A DNA stretch of 56,351 nt from Bacilli bacterium (GTDB taxonomy: Bacteria; Bacillota_I; Bacilli_A; RFN20; CAG-449): NCBI GenBank assembly GCA_900755065.1, contig CAAEFC010000029.1:1-56351 (forward strand), written 5' to 3'. Each line of letters begins with the position of its first letter. Within the stretch, counting starts at the first letter, position 1. The notes under the pieces are model-generated. The model made no database searches, was not told the DNA's origin, and was given only the letters and a program-made list of their open reading frames with translations. Positions 1 through 8,802 of the stretch are shown in pieces. A program made the translations under genes and the position numbers.

Positions 1-2
1 CA

Positions 3-2102
3 GGTATCAGTCTATTGTTGGCTTGCGGACTGACGCTCAACAATGCTGTCTCCATGCCGGAAACCGCGACGGTAAGCGAACCCCAGTCCGTATATTCGGA
101 GAACATCTACACGCCTCCGGCAACCAATCCTGTCCCCGATGAACGGGACAGTTATGAGAATAACGACGGCTTCAACGTTGCGACTCCGCTTTCTCCGGAG
201 AACGCTCACCAACTCTCCTCTTACCACACTCAGCTCACCGCGACGATCGATACTTTTTCTCAAATCGTCGATGTCGATTATTATGTTCTTACCCTCTTCA
301 CAGATTCTTACGTCCACCTGTCCGTAGAAACCGATGACGAAAGTTATTCCTTTACTTTGGTTTTGATGCGTCTGGTTTCTTCTTTAAGCGGAAACACCGC
401 GGTCAAAGATGTGGAAAACGTCCACGGCGATGACTCCCTCGACAAGAGCAAATCCTATCAAGACCAATTGAAAGCAGGAACCTATTTCGTCTATATTCGC
501 GGTCAGCAACCCTCTTCTTCCGGAGTCACCCTTGAATACGCGTTGGATCTTACTGTATCCAGATCCACTTCTTTTTCTCTTATATCCCTTGGCGATCTGC
601 GTTTCAACAAAAAATTACCGGGAGCCATATGGCTGTCCGATTATGTACCGTTTGATCTCGTTTCATTCGGAGAGGTCAATAACGAATACATTTTTGATCG
701 AAGCAATTCAAACGAACTGCATGATCCTCTTTTAGAAAAACTGACGCGCGAGTCAGAAGGAAACCCGATTCACTTCGCTACTTTTTACATTTGGGACAGC
801 ATGCTGAGATACTCTCTATACGAGACATTCGATGCGCTTTATACCTTTTTTTGCCAAACCGTCAAAGATCAGGAAATTCAAAATGCCGAAATTGAAGTCG
901 TTTGCGATTGGCTGAATAATGTCTCTATCGTAATCTCCGTGTTGCAATTCGGCGTCAAATTTATACCCCTTCCCAAGCTTACGGCCGCTCTCCAACTTGG
1001 ACTTAAAATTGCTAAATTGGCGATCTCTTTTATCAATACCTTTTTGAAAAGTCTTATCCAAAAAATCGATGTAACAGACAGCATACTGTATACGAGTTAT
1101 TTTAATTTTCTGAAAGGTTTGCTTTACATGGATTTTGAAAATATCGGAGACAATCCCGATCCGAATGAAATCGTCAACCAAGATTTTGATAAAGTCATTC
1201 AGATTCCGCTGTACTACTCTTTACGGAAAGAAAATCCTAATTCGGAAACGAACAGTCGTTCGATTATTTCGTACAAAGCCACGCTCGAAAAATTTGAATC
1301 AGGCGATCTATTCGTATGTACCTCCTCTTCTGTTTCGGTCGCTCCGGACGACTGTTATTCGTGCTATGGGAAAATATATGGTTTTTGCGATAGTGCTGAC
1401 TTGGATTCGATCAATTCTCTTCCGGAATACTCTACCATTCCGGACGTCGATCCGAACATAAAGCCTCTTATATTCAACGAATTCAACGAATCCGATAATT
1501 ACGCTGTCGTTTCTCTTTTTACCGGTCAGTATGATTGGTATCAGTTCACCGCACCGGAAACGAGAACGTATTACTTTCTTTGTTCCGGTGAAGAAGGCAT
1601 GATCGCCGAACTCTTTTCCCAACCGGTAAAAGGCTATTCTACGCAGGGTTTAATCCGATCCTATCCAAAAGAATATTACTTTTCCAAATCGCTGAACGCA
1701 GATGAAACCATTTATTTGAGGGTACGGCATCAAAACTACCAGTCCTGTCACGGAATCATTTATTTTGATGATGAACCTTTCTCTTTTGCCGAACCTGTTC
1801 CCCATGAACATCATTATGTACGCTATGTTTGGAAGAATACGCGTACCCACACATCTTATTGCGAATGCGGATTCAGTACAAGTCAGGGACATGCCGTTTC
1901 CGCAGGTTCCTCCACTTGTCTATTCTGCGGATGTAGAGCCGACATCGGTTTTATCGGTCCGTCCTCTGTGTCTTCCGGTTATATAAGCGAAAACGGCAGT
2001 TATCTTCTTCCGAACGGAGTCATTGTCCTTGACGAAAAAGACATTGATGCTTATTTGTCGGGTGAACTGACTTTCGCTGACAACACTCGATTTGCCGCTT
2101 AA
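3..2102 (+). CDS. Large secreted lipoprotein, 5' truncated by window edge
   Basis: The reading frame is open from the first bases and its visible N-terminus reads as a lipobox (LLAC followed by G), so only the first part of a lipoprotein signal peptide is missing. About 30 residues later comes a segment (YENNDGF, then DVDYYVLTL) that resembles bacterial pre-peptidase C-terminal (PPC-like) beta domains. The middle, roughly residues 230-470, has no family I recognise. Near the C-terminus is a module ending in PFSFAEPV that is shared with the two small lipoproteins just downstream, then a Cys/His-rich tail (HEHHY, CECG, CLFCGC) of a kind seen in cell-surface proteins of gut Bacillota. It is probably anchored outside the membrane; its function is unknown. 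The gap to the next gene is 27 bases, so the three genes probably share a transcript. Confidence 0.8.
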   Translation, partial: GISLLLACGLTLNNAVSMPETATVSEPQSVYSENIYTPPATNPVPDERDSYENNDGFNVATPLSPENAHQLSSYHTQLTATIDTFSQIVDVDYYVLTLFTDSYVHLSVETDDESYSFTLVLMRLVSSLSGNTAVKDVENVHGDDSLDKSKSYQDQLKAGTYFVYIRGQQPSSSGVTLEYALDLTVSRSTSFSLISLGDLRFNKKLPGAIWLSDYVPFDLVSFGEVNNEYIFDRSNSNELHDPLLEKLTRESEGNPIHFATFYIWDSMLRYSLYETFDALYTFFCQTVKDQEIQNAEIEVVCDWLNNVSIVISVLQFGVKFIPLPKLTAALQLGLKIAKLAISFINTFLKSLIQKIDVTDSILYTSYFNFLKGLLYMDFENIGDNPDPNEIVNQDFDKVIQIPLYYSLRKENPNSETNSRSIISYKATLEKFESGDLFVCTSSSVSVAPDDCYSCYGKIYGFCDSADLDSINSLPEYSTIPDVDPNIKPLIFNEFNESDNYAVVSLFTGQYDWYQFTAPETRTYYFLCSGEEGMIAELFSQPVKGYSTQGLIRSYPKEYYFSKSLNADETIYLRVRHQNYQSCHGIIYFDDEPFSFAEPVPHEHHYVRYVWKNTRTHTSYCECGFSTSQGHAVSAGSSTCLFCGCRADIGFIGPSSVSSGYISENGSYLLPNGVIVLDEKDIDAYLSGELTFADNTRFAA

Positions 2103-2129
2103 TGCATAAAATAAATAAGGAGGGTAGTT

Positions 2130-2699
2130 ATGAAGAAAAACGTCATGAAAGCAGGATTAGTCGGTCTATTTCTTCTGTCGACAAGTCAGATGTGTTCTTC
2201 CTGTAAAAAAGAACAGGAAAACAGCACCTTTATACCGCCGAGTTACAGTTATGCAAACTCTGAATTTCCGTATTTCTATGAAAGACTTCTTGAAGTAAAA
2301 ACAAATAAAGGATGGTCGATAGCCGGAGGTGCGGGTTCAGTAAGACGCGGCGATCATATGCGTTTAGTGTATAACGTTCCGGAAACACAGGTCTATTATT
2401 GCTTGGCTACTGGAACCGAAAATGTGATCGTCGATGTCTTCCCTACCATGGACGGATTCTCTGACAAAGGTCCGATTCTTTCTTTTCAAGGCGGGTATAA
2501 AGTAACGGTACCTCAACTGAATGAATGGGACAACTACGGTTGTTATTTTTCCATTCTCCTGTATGAAGGAGATACCATTTATTTCCGAGTAAAAAACGGA
2601 ATTAATTATTCTTTCTGTGAATGCTTAACTTTTTCAGTTAGTACAACTCCATATTCTTTTGCAGAGCCGGTCGAATTTCCAAATAAAGCACAAGTGTAA
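2130..2699 (+). CDS. Small lipoprotein, paralog 1 of tandem pair
   Basis: This 189-residue protein starts with a signal peptide and a Cys that could be lipidated (SSC followed by KKEQE), although the residue at -3 is a Cys rather than Leu, so the lipobox is imperfect. The start is supported by AAGGAGG nine bases upstream. The mature part is nearly the same as the next gene product, and it aligns with the C-terminal module of the large lipoprotein upstream: YYCLATGTENVIVDVF matches YYFLCSGEEGMIAELF, and both modules end in SFAEPV. It looks like a beta-rich surface domain (inference). I do not recognise a named family. Confidence 0.85.
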   Translation: MKKNVMKAGLVGLFLLSTSQMCSSCKKEQENSTFIPPSYSYANSEFPYFYERLLEVKTNKGWSIAGGAGSVRRGDHMRLVYNVPETQVYYCLATGTENVIVDVFPTMDGFSDKGPILSFQGGYKVTVPQLNEWDNYGCYFSILLYEGDTIYFRVKNGINYSFCECLTFSVSTTPYSFAEPVEFPNKAQV

Positions 2700-2716
2700 A
2701 TCGTGGGGGGTATATT

Positions 2717-3292
2717 ATGAAAAAGAAAACATTCTTCAAAGTCGGATTCCTATCTCTGTTTCTCTTATCAAGCAGTTCGTTGTTTTCCTGCAAGAAGGAG
2801 CAGGAAATCAGCACCTTTACCTTTATACCGCCGAGTTACAGTTATGAAAATTCCAGAATGCCGTATTTCTATGAAACGCTTCTTGAAATCAAAACAAATC
2901 AAATGTGCTCAATAGCCAGAGGTGCGGGTTCAATAAGACGCGGCGATCATATGCGTATAGTGTATACCGTACCGGAAACGCGGGTCTATTATTGCTTAGG
3001 GTTAGGAACAGAAGATGTGATCGTCGATGTCTTCCCGACCATAGACGGATTCTCTGACGAAGGTCCGATCGTTTCCTTTCAAGGCGGGTATAAAGTAACG
3101 GAGCCTCGATACAATGAATGGGGCAACCACGGTTGCTATTTTTCCATTCTCTTGTATGAAGGTGATACCGTTTACTTTCGAGTGCGAAACGGAATCGATT
3201 ACTCTTACTGTGACTGCCTCGCTTTTACAATAAACACTAATCCTTATTCTTTTGCCGAGCCGGTCGAATTTCCGAATAAGGCATCAGTATAA
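2717..3292 (+). CDS. Small lipoprotein, paralog 2 of tandem pair
   Basis: This 191-residue lipoprotein has a good lipobox (LFSC followed by KKEQE) and a GGGGGG ribosome site just upstream of ATG. It is a close tandem duplicate of the preceding gene; the shared blocks include FIPPSYSY, GAGSxRRGDHM, the YYCL...DVF core and PYSFAEPVEFPNKA at the end. The two copies differ by scattered substitutions and a short insertion after the lipidated Cys (STFTF), so they have diverged under apparent constraint. A weak terminator follows. Probably co-expressed with the large lipoprotein that carries the same module; function unknown. Confidence 0.85.
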   Translation: MKKKTFFKVGFLSLFLLSSSSLFSCKKEQEISTFTFIPPSYSYENSRMPYFYETLLEIKTNQMCSIARGAGSIRRGDHMRIVYTVPETRVYYCLGLGTEDVIVDVFPTIDGFSDEGPIVSFQGGYKVTEPRYNEWGNHGCYFSILLYEGDTVYFRVRNGIDYSYCDCLAFTINTNPYSFAEPVEFPNKASV

Positions 3293-3300
3293 AGAAATCG

Positions 3301-3331
3301 ATAAAAGTCGCTTTTATTTCTATTCTTTTAC
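3301..3331 (+). terminator. Weak rho-independent terminator after lipoprotein genes
   Basis: ATAAAAG, a TCG loop and CTTTTAT form a 7-bp AT-rich stem followed by a T-rich tract with interruptions. It lies just past the stop codon of the second small lipoprotein. Confidence 0.4.
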
Positions 3332-3364
3332 CGAAAAATCAATTGTTTGGAAACAAATTGCATT

Positions 3365-3617
3365 TTAAGTCTTCCGTAATCGCATAATGCGGTTTAGAGA
3401 TGAGTCAAATGTCGAATCTGGTAAAACGCCGACATATGTTTTGTTGTCGACAACCAACGTTGCGCCTTGATCGAAGTACGACGCAAAAGCGATCCGTTCT
3501 GAAAAGATCAAATATCTTTCAAAAGACTCTTCAATTTTTTACCGAACGGGTTGAATCTTTATCCTTTTCGCACCGGTTAAATCGTTTTATAAGTCCTGAA
3601 CAGACTCGAAAGAACAT
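3365..3617 (-). pseudogene. Frameshifted 83-codon ORF remnant downstream of the C-protein-like gene
   Basis: Read on the minus strand, 3365-3541 is an open, coding-like stretch without a start codon (it contains IEESFERYLIF, ATLVVDNKTYVG and ends NRIMRLRKT). Removing one base from the T6 run at 3535-3540 joins it to an upstream ATG at 3617 and gives a continuous 83-codon frame. The remnant begins 45 bases after the stop of the controller-like gene and points the same way, so it would be the second gene of that transcript. I do not recognise the protein. In restriction-modification loci the controller is usually followed by the nuclease gene; whether this is a nuclease remnant is only a guess. 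The region 3293-3662 holds nothing else apart from the weak terminator and a short palindrome (3443-3454). Confidence 0.45.
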
Positions 3618-3662
3618 TTTGTTCTAAGCAAACTTCTGCTGTTCCGATTGAAGAATTTTATG

Positions 3663-3872
3663 TCAATCTTCAAACGTAAAGAATTCCGCGAGACTGACTT
3701 TCAACGCGATCGTGATTTTTTCCAGATTCACGATCGAAATGTTGCGCTTTCCGCATTCGACCGATGTGATGTATGTTCGGTCCAGTTCGCAAAGATTCGC
3801 CAACGTTTCTTGTGAAAATCCCATTCTCTTCCGCAATTGTCTGATTCGTTTCCCGACTTGTTCTTTAATCAT
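3663..3872 (-). CDS. XRE-family controller (C-protein) of restriction-modification type
   Basis: A 69-residue single-domain helix-turn-helix protein. The motif SQETLANLCELDRTYIT followed by GKRNISIVNLEKI is typical of C proteins of the Esp1396I/AhdI kind, which are also about 70-80 residues long. A longer in-frame start exists at 3935, but AAGGTGG lies five bases before the ATG at 3872 and a complete promoter lies just upstream, so the short form is chosen. C proteins are homodimers that activate and then repress their own promoter and so delay restriction. A matching C-box sits at 3904-3936. No restriction enzyme or methyltransferase gene is visible in the window, so this is an orphan or the remnant of a lost system. 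A simple XRE repressor is the alternative. Confidence 0.85.
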   Translation of the reverse strand: MIKEQVGKRIRQLRKRMGFSQETLANLCELDRTYITSVECGKRNISIVNLEKITIALKVSLAEFFTFED

Positions 3873-3890
3873 TCCTACCACCTTACGAAA

Positions 3891-3920
3891 ATTATCAAAA
3901 AAATGTGACTTTTTAGTCAA
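3891..3920 (-). promoter_or_regulatory. Promoter of the C-protein-like gene
   Basis: On the minus strand TTGACT, 18 bases, GATAAT, giving a start point about 10 bases before the ribosome site. The -35 hexamer lies inside the proximal half of the C-box. Confidence 0.75.
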
Positions 3921-3936
3921 CTGACTATGAGTCACA
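3904..3936 (-). promoter_or_regulatory. C-box operator (two GACT-N3/4-AGTC half-sites)
   Basis: The distal site GACT-CAT-AGTC and the proximal site GACT-AAAA-AGTC are separated by AGTT, and the whole element is framed by TGTGACT and AGTCACA. This is the arrangement of tandem C-boxes for restriction-modification controllers (compare TGTGACT-TAT-AGTC of Esp1396I). The proximal site covers the -35 hexamer and the distal site is upstream of it, as expected for activation from the distal site and repression from the proximal one. Confidence 0.75.
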
Positions 3937-4010
3937 CTTGGTAAATAAGGTAGATTCTTGCCTTCCCTTTTTGCGTACTTCTTTTAAAAGGGCGAAAGGG
4001 AATTGCTTTT

Positions 4011-4850
4011 TCAGGCTTCTACGCGGTAGGAAGTTACATCGAGAACGGTTTCTCCGTCGATCTGCAAAGCGCACGGCTTGGAGAAGGTGACTTCGATGCA
4101 TTTTCCTTTCTTTAATGTTACGACATCTGTATGCGCGATATGTTCGCCCTTGAAAATCGAAGGAAAGACGATCAGGGCTTTTAAACGGCTTTTCGTCCGA
4201 TAGACCATATTGGTCAGCGTGTGGTCCTCCGCGAGACGATTCTGATCCGGCGCGACCATCATGCCGCCTCCGTAAAAACGTCCGTTCATCGTCGGCGACA
4301 GCCAGACGTTCCGATAGGTTTCGCTCTGTCCGTCGACCGTTACTGTTGCGTCGACCTTGTGAAAATGAAAGAGAATTCCCTTGATGGCGATCGAAGTGTA
4401 ATTGATCTTTTTATGCGGTTTCCGACTCTTGATTTTGTCTGCGACTTCGCAACAATAACCGTCGATTCCGTAGCCGATTCCGTTGAGGAAATATCGCGTT
4501 TCGCCTTTGACGGTGACTTTCGGAAGGTGTTTCAGATACGGGTTCAGCAAGACAAGTTCGTCGTCTTTTCCGATATCTTTGAGAAAGTCGTTGCCAGTTC
4601 CCCCTTTCCACAGATACACCGGATTGACCGGGCATTCTCCGTCCAGATTGTTGATGAAACGGTTGATCGTTCCGTCGCCTCCGGAAAGAATTACTTCGTC
4701 CTCTGCGTTCAGGGTTTTGATCCACGTTTTCATTTTCACTTCGAGAAGATTGAGAACCTGATATTCTCCCTTGACGATCCGACCGACTTCTCCTCTTTTT
4801 CTGTCTCCCGTTCCGTTATCGGACAGGGGATTGATTAAAACATACTGCAC
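4011..4850 (-). CDS. Diacylglycerol/lipid kinase family protein
   Basis: This 279-residue protein belongs to the DAGK catalytic (DgkB/YegS-like) family, which phosphorylates diacylglycerol or related lipids at the membrane with ATP. GGDGT, the nucleotide-binding motif, is at residues 57-61, and GGTGNDF follows about 30 residues later. The start is GTG, preceded by GGAGGT. It follows plsC by 12 bases, which links it to phospholipid synthesis or recycling. A second member of the family lies at 13679-14614; that one has a canonical FGGDGT region, while this copy begins with the shorter N-terminus MQYVLINP. The precise substrate cannot be told. Confidence 0.85.
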   Translation of the reverse strand: MQYVLINPLSDNGTGDRKRGEVGRIVKGEYQVLNLLEVKMKTWIKTLNAEDEVILSGGDGTINRFINNLDGECPVNPVYLWKGGTGNDFLKDIGKDDELVLLNPYLKHLPKVTVKGETRYFLNGIGYGIDGYCCEVADKIKSRKPHKKINYTSIAIKGILFHFHKVDATVTVDGQSETYRNVWLSPTMNGRFYGGGMMVAPDQNRLAEDHTLTNMVYRTKSRLKALIVFPSIFKGEHIAHTDVVTLKKGKCIEVTFSKPCALQIDGETVLDVTSYRVEA

Positions 4851-4862
4851 TCTTTTTACCTC

Positions 4863-5699
4863 CTATATTTTTTTCTTTCTCAATTCTTCGATGTGCGTTT
4901 TCATGATTTCCGTTGCTTTCTTTGCGATTTCCTGACTGCTCAGATTCTGAATATCCGCATAAGGGATCACTTCTCCGACGCGGATATAGATGTTCGTCGA
5001 ACGGAAAGGAAAGCGTTTGGCGATCTGTTCGCTGTGGGCGATGGCGACCACGACGATATCCGTTTTGGCTAAAAGGGCGATCTTGAACGACCCCGCCTTC
5101 AAAGGAAGAAGCAGGTCGTTTCCTTTGTTGCGGGTTCCCTCCGGAAAAACCCCGACCGAACAGATGTCTTTTTCGATGTAATCCGCCGCCTGAGAGATAA
5201 CCCGCAAACTCTGTCTGAGATCATCTCTGTCCAGCGTCAGATAATTGGATTTATACATATAATTGCTGATTAAAGGCATTCGGAACAATTCCTTTTTGGC
5301 GATCCACGACAGGCGATATCCCTTTAAACAGGCACTGATGCTCATCGGATCGAATTTGGAAAGGTGATTGCAGATCAGAACAAATCGGCGATCCGGAATC
5401 TTCTCTTTCCCCTCGAAATGGATCCGGACTCTTCCCAATGCGCAGAGATAAGAGAACCCGTGTTCCATGACAAACCGATAAAACCGACTTTGTTTCGAGT
5501 AAAACTCCTCTTTTCTCCTCACCGGAGCGGCGATGAGAAAAAGCATGAGGAAAGTGAAGGCGATCGCAAGAAGAAAATAGGCGATCAGAAGCAGAATCGG
5601 CAGATAGAAATCCCAACCCGAAGACAGAATTCCGCCGAAACAGCACGTGAGAATCGTAGCGGCGCAAGCGAGAATCAGATCAATCGTCAAAAAAAGCAT
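4863..5699 (-). CDS. plsC: 1-acyl-sn-glycerol-3-phosphate acyltransferase
   Basis: A 278-residue membrane acyltransferase that would convert lysophosphatidic acid to phosphatidic acid. Two or three hydrophobic segments occupy residues 1-60. The catalytic HxxxxD motif is H112 to D117 (NHLSKFD), and the substrate-binding block FPEGTR comes about 75 residues later. The family core is usually 200-250 residues; the extra length is the N-terminal membrane part. The ribosome site is a modest AAAGG. It lies between addA and the lipid kinase on one strand, with 55 bases to addA, and probably shares the long transcript. Confidence 0.88.
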   Translation of the reverse strand: MLFLTIDLILACAATILTCCFGGILSSGWDFYLPILLLIAYFLLAIAFTFLMLFLIAAPVRRKEEFYSKQSRFYRFVMEHGFSYLCALGRVRIHFEGKEKIPDRRFVLICNHLSKFDPMSISACLKGYRLSWIAKKELFRMPLISNYMYKSNYLTLDRDDLRQSLRVISQAADYIEKDICSVGVFPEGTRNKGNDLLLPLKAGSFKIALLAKTDIVVVAIAHSEQIAKRFPFRSTNIYIRVGEVIPYADIQNLSSQEIAKKATEIMKTHIEELRKKKI

Positions 5700-5754
5700 A
5701 CTTCACAACCTTTGCCTCTATTTTAGCGGTTTCCCGATAGAATAAAAAGTCTTT

Positions 5755-8700
5755 TCACGCATTTTTCACCAGACGATAGGTTTCGTCGAGCAAAGAATAG
5801 AGATAGGCTTCAATCGGAAGCCCATACTTTTCTTTCAGAAAATCGGCGTAAACGTTCATCTGGGCGTCGTATTCCGCATCGTCGATGTCCTTCGTCTTGT
5901 AATCGATCAGCACCACTTTGTCCGGAAAGACCAGAAACAGATCGATGACGCCCTCGGTTGCGTTCTTTTCGTCGACGAATTCGTATTCTTTGTATATCTT
6001 GCAACGGGTAAGATCTTTCATCGGTTCCGAGCAAAGGAACGCGCGGATCTTTTCCCGGATCCACGGCGGATTCACCTTGTCGTAATCGGGATGAAGAAAA
6101 TCGACGGTTTCCAACAGGAAGTGGAACTGCGTACCGAAATTCAGAAGCCGTTCGTCGACGGCAAAGGAAATCTCCTTGCTCGCTTTCCGGATCGGATCGC
6201 GTCGGGTCAGATCGAAAACCGGATGCTGAAACACGAATGTTTCGCTTTCAGGATTCTTCCTGTCCGCTTTCAGACGGACGGAGGAAAGCGATTCGGCGTC
6301 TTTACAGGCGAATTTCGTCAAAAACGGATAGAAAAAATCGTAAAACGACCGCGCTTCAAAGACGCTTTTTTCCGCGTAATCTTCCACAAGCGGCAGGACG
6401 AAAATCATCTTTTCCCGCGCCCTCGTCAACGCGACGTAAAACAGACGAATCCGCTCGGAAATCTCGTCCATGCGGCGGGTGAAATTATGGGCTTTCCGAA
6501 TCAAAGAAGGGTGATCTTCATCGTTGAAATAGAGACCGAACGCCTTGGAAACGCCGAGTTGAATCCGGCTTTCCGGATCGGGAAAGCGTCTGTTCAGCGC
6601 AGGAAAATAGACGATGTTGAATTCCAACCCTTTGGATTTGTGAATATTCAGCAAGCGGACCGAATCGGAAGAACTCCCCTGACTCGGCAAGGTGAATTTC
6701 AGATTGTATTCGTTGACGTGATCCAGATAGTCGATGAAGTCGCTCACGGAAAAACCGAGATTCTCCATCTGGGAAAACGTATTCAAAAACGAATCGAGAT
6801 AGGCCTGATTCTTCTCGATGTCGCCGATGCGCGTGAGTTTCTCGTAAATCTCCATTTCGGAAAAAAGAGAAAGCACCAGACGGTAACCCGAAAGGTCGGG
6901 ATTTTCTTCTAAAACCGCCGCGAAATCGCGGTAAATCCGATCCTGAACGAAACGCTTTTCTTTAAACAAACGATAGATCGCTTCATCGTCGTAACGGTAG
7001 ATAAACGACCGCGCCACAGAAGCGTATGCCCGTTGCACCGTCGCATCGAATGCCTTTTGCTCCGCGATCGCATCCAAAAGAATCAGAAGATTCGCCAGAA
7101 GACGGACGATCGCATTGTCCTTGATGTCCTCGTCCCGTTCGACGTACAGCGGTATCTGGTATTCGTTGAAGATGCGGATATATTCGTCGAAAGAGGTACC
7201 CCGATCGAGAATGATCGCGAAATCCTGAAAACGGCAAGGGCGCAAATTCCCCGTCGAAGCCTCCATCACGGAGTAAGACCCGTTGATTTTCGCGACGATA
7301 TCTTCGGCGATGATGCGGATTTCTTTTTCCGTTCCTCCGCTTCGGTACGTATACACCTCCGAAGCGTGATTCTGTCCCGCGTCCTCTTTCAGGTACATCT
7401 TGTTTCCGTAATCGATCAAGTGATCTTTCCGATAATTCGCGCCGCCGAAATCATCGCTCATCAGATCGCGGAATATCGTATTGATGTCATTCAGAACTTC
7501 GCGTCTTGAACGGAAATTCATTTTCAGATCGATCGCTCTTCCGCCGTTTTCCCCTTTATACCGGTCGTATTTATCCTTGAAAATGTCGCAACGCGCGTTT
7601 CGGAAAGCGTAAATCGACTGCTTGATATCCCCGACGCAATAGACATTCCGATTCTGAATGAAGGAAATAAAGACTTCCTGAATCTCGCTGGTATCCTGAT
7701 ATTCGTCGATCATGATCATCCGGTAACGGTTTTGCAATTCGTCGCGGATAGAGGGATTTTCCCGAACCAATTTCAAGGCAAAACGGCTGATATCCCCGAA
7801 CTCGAAAGCCTGATGCGCGAATTTGTATTCGGTCTGAACCGCATCGACTTTCTGGCAAATGCGAAGAAGAATTTCCGCGTACTTCCGGTTTTCCAGAATC
7901 CTTCGGGTTTCTTCCTCGCGGCAAGCGAAATCTTTCAGTGAATCTTTCAGGTCTTTCATCTCCTTTTTGATGCGCTGAAAGTCGTTCCATTCCGTTTCGT
8001 CGAGCAAATCCCGGCTTTTCGGCGGTAAGCGCGGCCAGGAAAACGCTTCGATGCAGGAAAGCATCTCGTCGTAAGATTCCGCTTCATCGATACGATCGAG
8101 CAGTTTCGAACTTTGATTCCGAAGACTTTCTCCGTTGGAAAGCAGGATATCGGGAACCCGTTCGATCCCGTCGATCATCACCCGGATTTTCTGCTTTATC
8201 ATCGCTTCGATCTGATGAAAAACCGCGTCGATGACGGGGGAAGAAAAGTACTTTTTCGTGAAATTCGCATAGAAACCCGCTTTATCGATTTCCAGATCGC
8301 CGAGATCGACGATCTGCGTCAAAAGCGACAAAACCGCTTCGTCGTCCTTGAAACAGTAACGGTCGATCCATTCGATCAGCGTCGCATCTTCTTCTTCGTA
8401 ATAACGGTCCAACTCCTCGCGAAGGCATTTTCTTTTCAGCACGCCGATGACATTCTGATCGACGATCATGAAATCCGGGTCCAATCCCAGAATCGAATGG
8501 TACTTCCGGACCAGATTGGAAGAAAACGAATCGAAAGTCGTGATATCGGCCAGATCGACCCGGTGCGCGTCGGGCAGATTTTCCCGGCTCAGTTTGTCCC
8601 GAATTCGCTTCTTCATTTCCCCCGCAGCCAACCGCGTAAAGGTCAAAATCAGGAAATCTTCGATCGCATATCCTTTTTCCCGGATAGAATACAGCACGCG

Positions 8701-8802
8701 TTCGCTGAGAACCGCCGTTTTTCCCGAACCGGCGCCGGCGGAAACGATGATGTTTCCTTCTTCGCGGATCGCCCTTTTCTGATCCGAAGTAAACTCAGGC
8801 AT
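5755..8802 (-). CDS. addA: ATP-dependent helicase/nuclease subunit A (AddA)
   Basis: AddA is the UvrD-like helicase and nuclease half of the AddAB recombination complex, which processes double-strand breaks. At 1015 residues it is shorter than the Bacillus subtilis protein (about 1230). Visible motifs are Walker A AGAGSGKT (residues 22-29), motif II DEYQDT (366-371), HKSKGLEF, the motif VI region VALTRARE, and the C-terminal RecB-type nuclease motif DYKTK near residue 967. The start has a strong AAGGAGG. The gene overlaps addB by 8 bases, so their translation is coupled. Confidence 0.95.
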   Translation of the reverse strand: MPEFTSDQKRAIREEGNIIVSAGAGSGKTAVLSERVLYSIREKGYAIEDFLILTFTRLAAGEMKKRIRDKLSRENLPDAHRVDLADITTFDSFSSNLVRKYHSILGLDPDFMIVDQNVIGVLKRKCLREELDRYYEEEDATLIEWIDRYCFKDDEAVLSLLTQIVDLGDLEIDKAGFYANFTKKYFSSPVIDAVFHQIEAMIKQKIRVMIDGIERVPDILLSNGESLRNQSSKLLDRIDEAESYDEMLSCIEAFSWPRLPPKSRDLLDETEWNDFQRIKKEMKDLKDSLKDFACREEETRRILENRKYAEILLRICQKVDAVQTEYKFAHQAFEFGDISRFALKLVRENPSIRDELQNRYRMIMIDEYQDTSEIQEVFISFIQNRNVYCVGDIKQSIYAFRNARCDIFKDKYDRYKGENGGRAIDLKMNFRSRREVLNDINTIFRDLMSDDFGGANYRKDHLIDYGNKMYLKEDAGQNHASEVYTYRSGGTEKEIRIIAEDIVAKINGSYSVMEASTGNLRPCRFQDFAIILDRGTSFDEYIRIFNEYQIPLYVERDEDIKDNAIVRLLANLLILLDAIAEQKAFDATVQRAYASVARSFIYRYDDEAIYRLFKEKRFVQDRIYRDFAAVLEENPDLSGYRLVLSLFSEMEIYEKLTRIGDIEKNQAYLDSFLNTFSQMENLGFSVSDFIDYLDHVNEYNLKFTLPSQGSSSDSVRLLNIHKSKGLEFNIVYFPALNRRFPDPESRIQLGVSKAFGLYFNDEDHPSLIRKAHNFTRRMDEISERIRLFYVALTRAREKMIFVLPLVEDYAEKSVFEARSFYDFFYPFLTKFACKDAESLSSVRLKADRKNPESETFVFQHPVFDLTRRDPIRKASKEISFAVDERLLNFGTQFHFLLETVDFLHPDYDKVNPPWIREKIRAFLCSEPMKDLTRCKIYKEYEFVDEKNATEGVIDLFLVFPDKVVLIDYKTKDIDDAEYDAQMNVYADFLKEKYGLPIEAYLYSLLDETYRLVKNA

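Noticed and set aside
3400..3627. A 75-codon plus-strand frame
   Set aside because: It has no ribosome site, and the minus strand here has the better coding-like frame.
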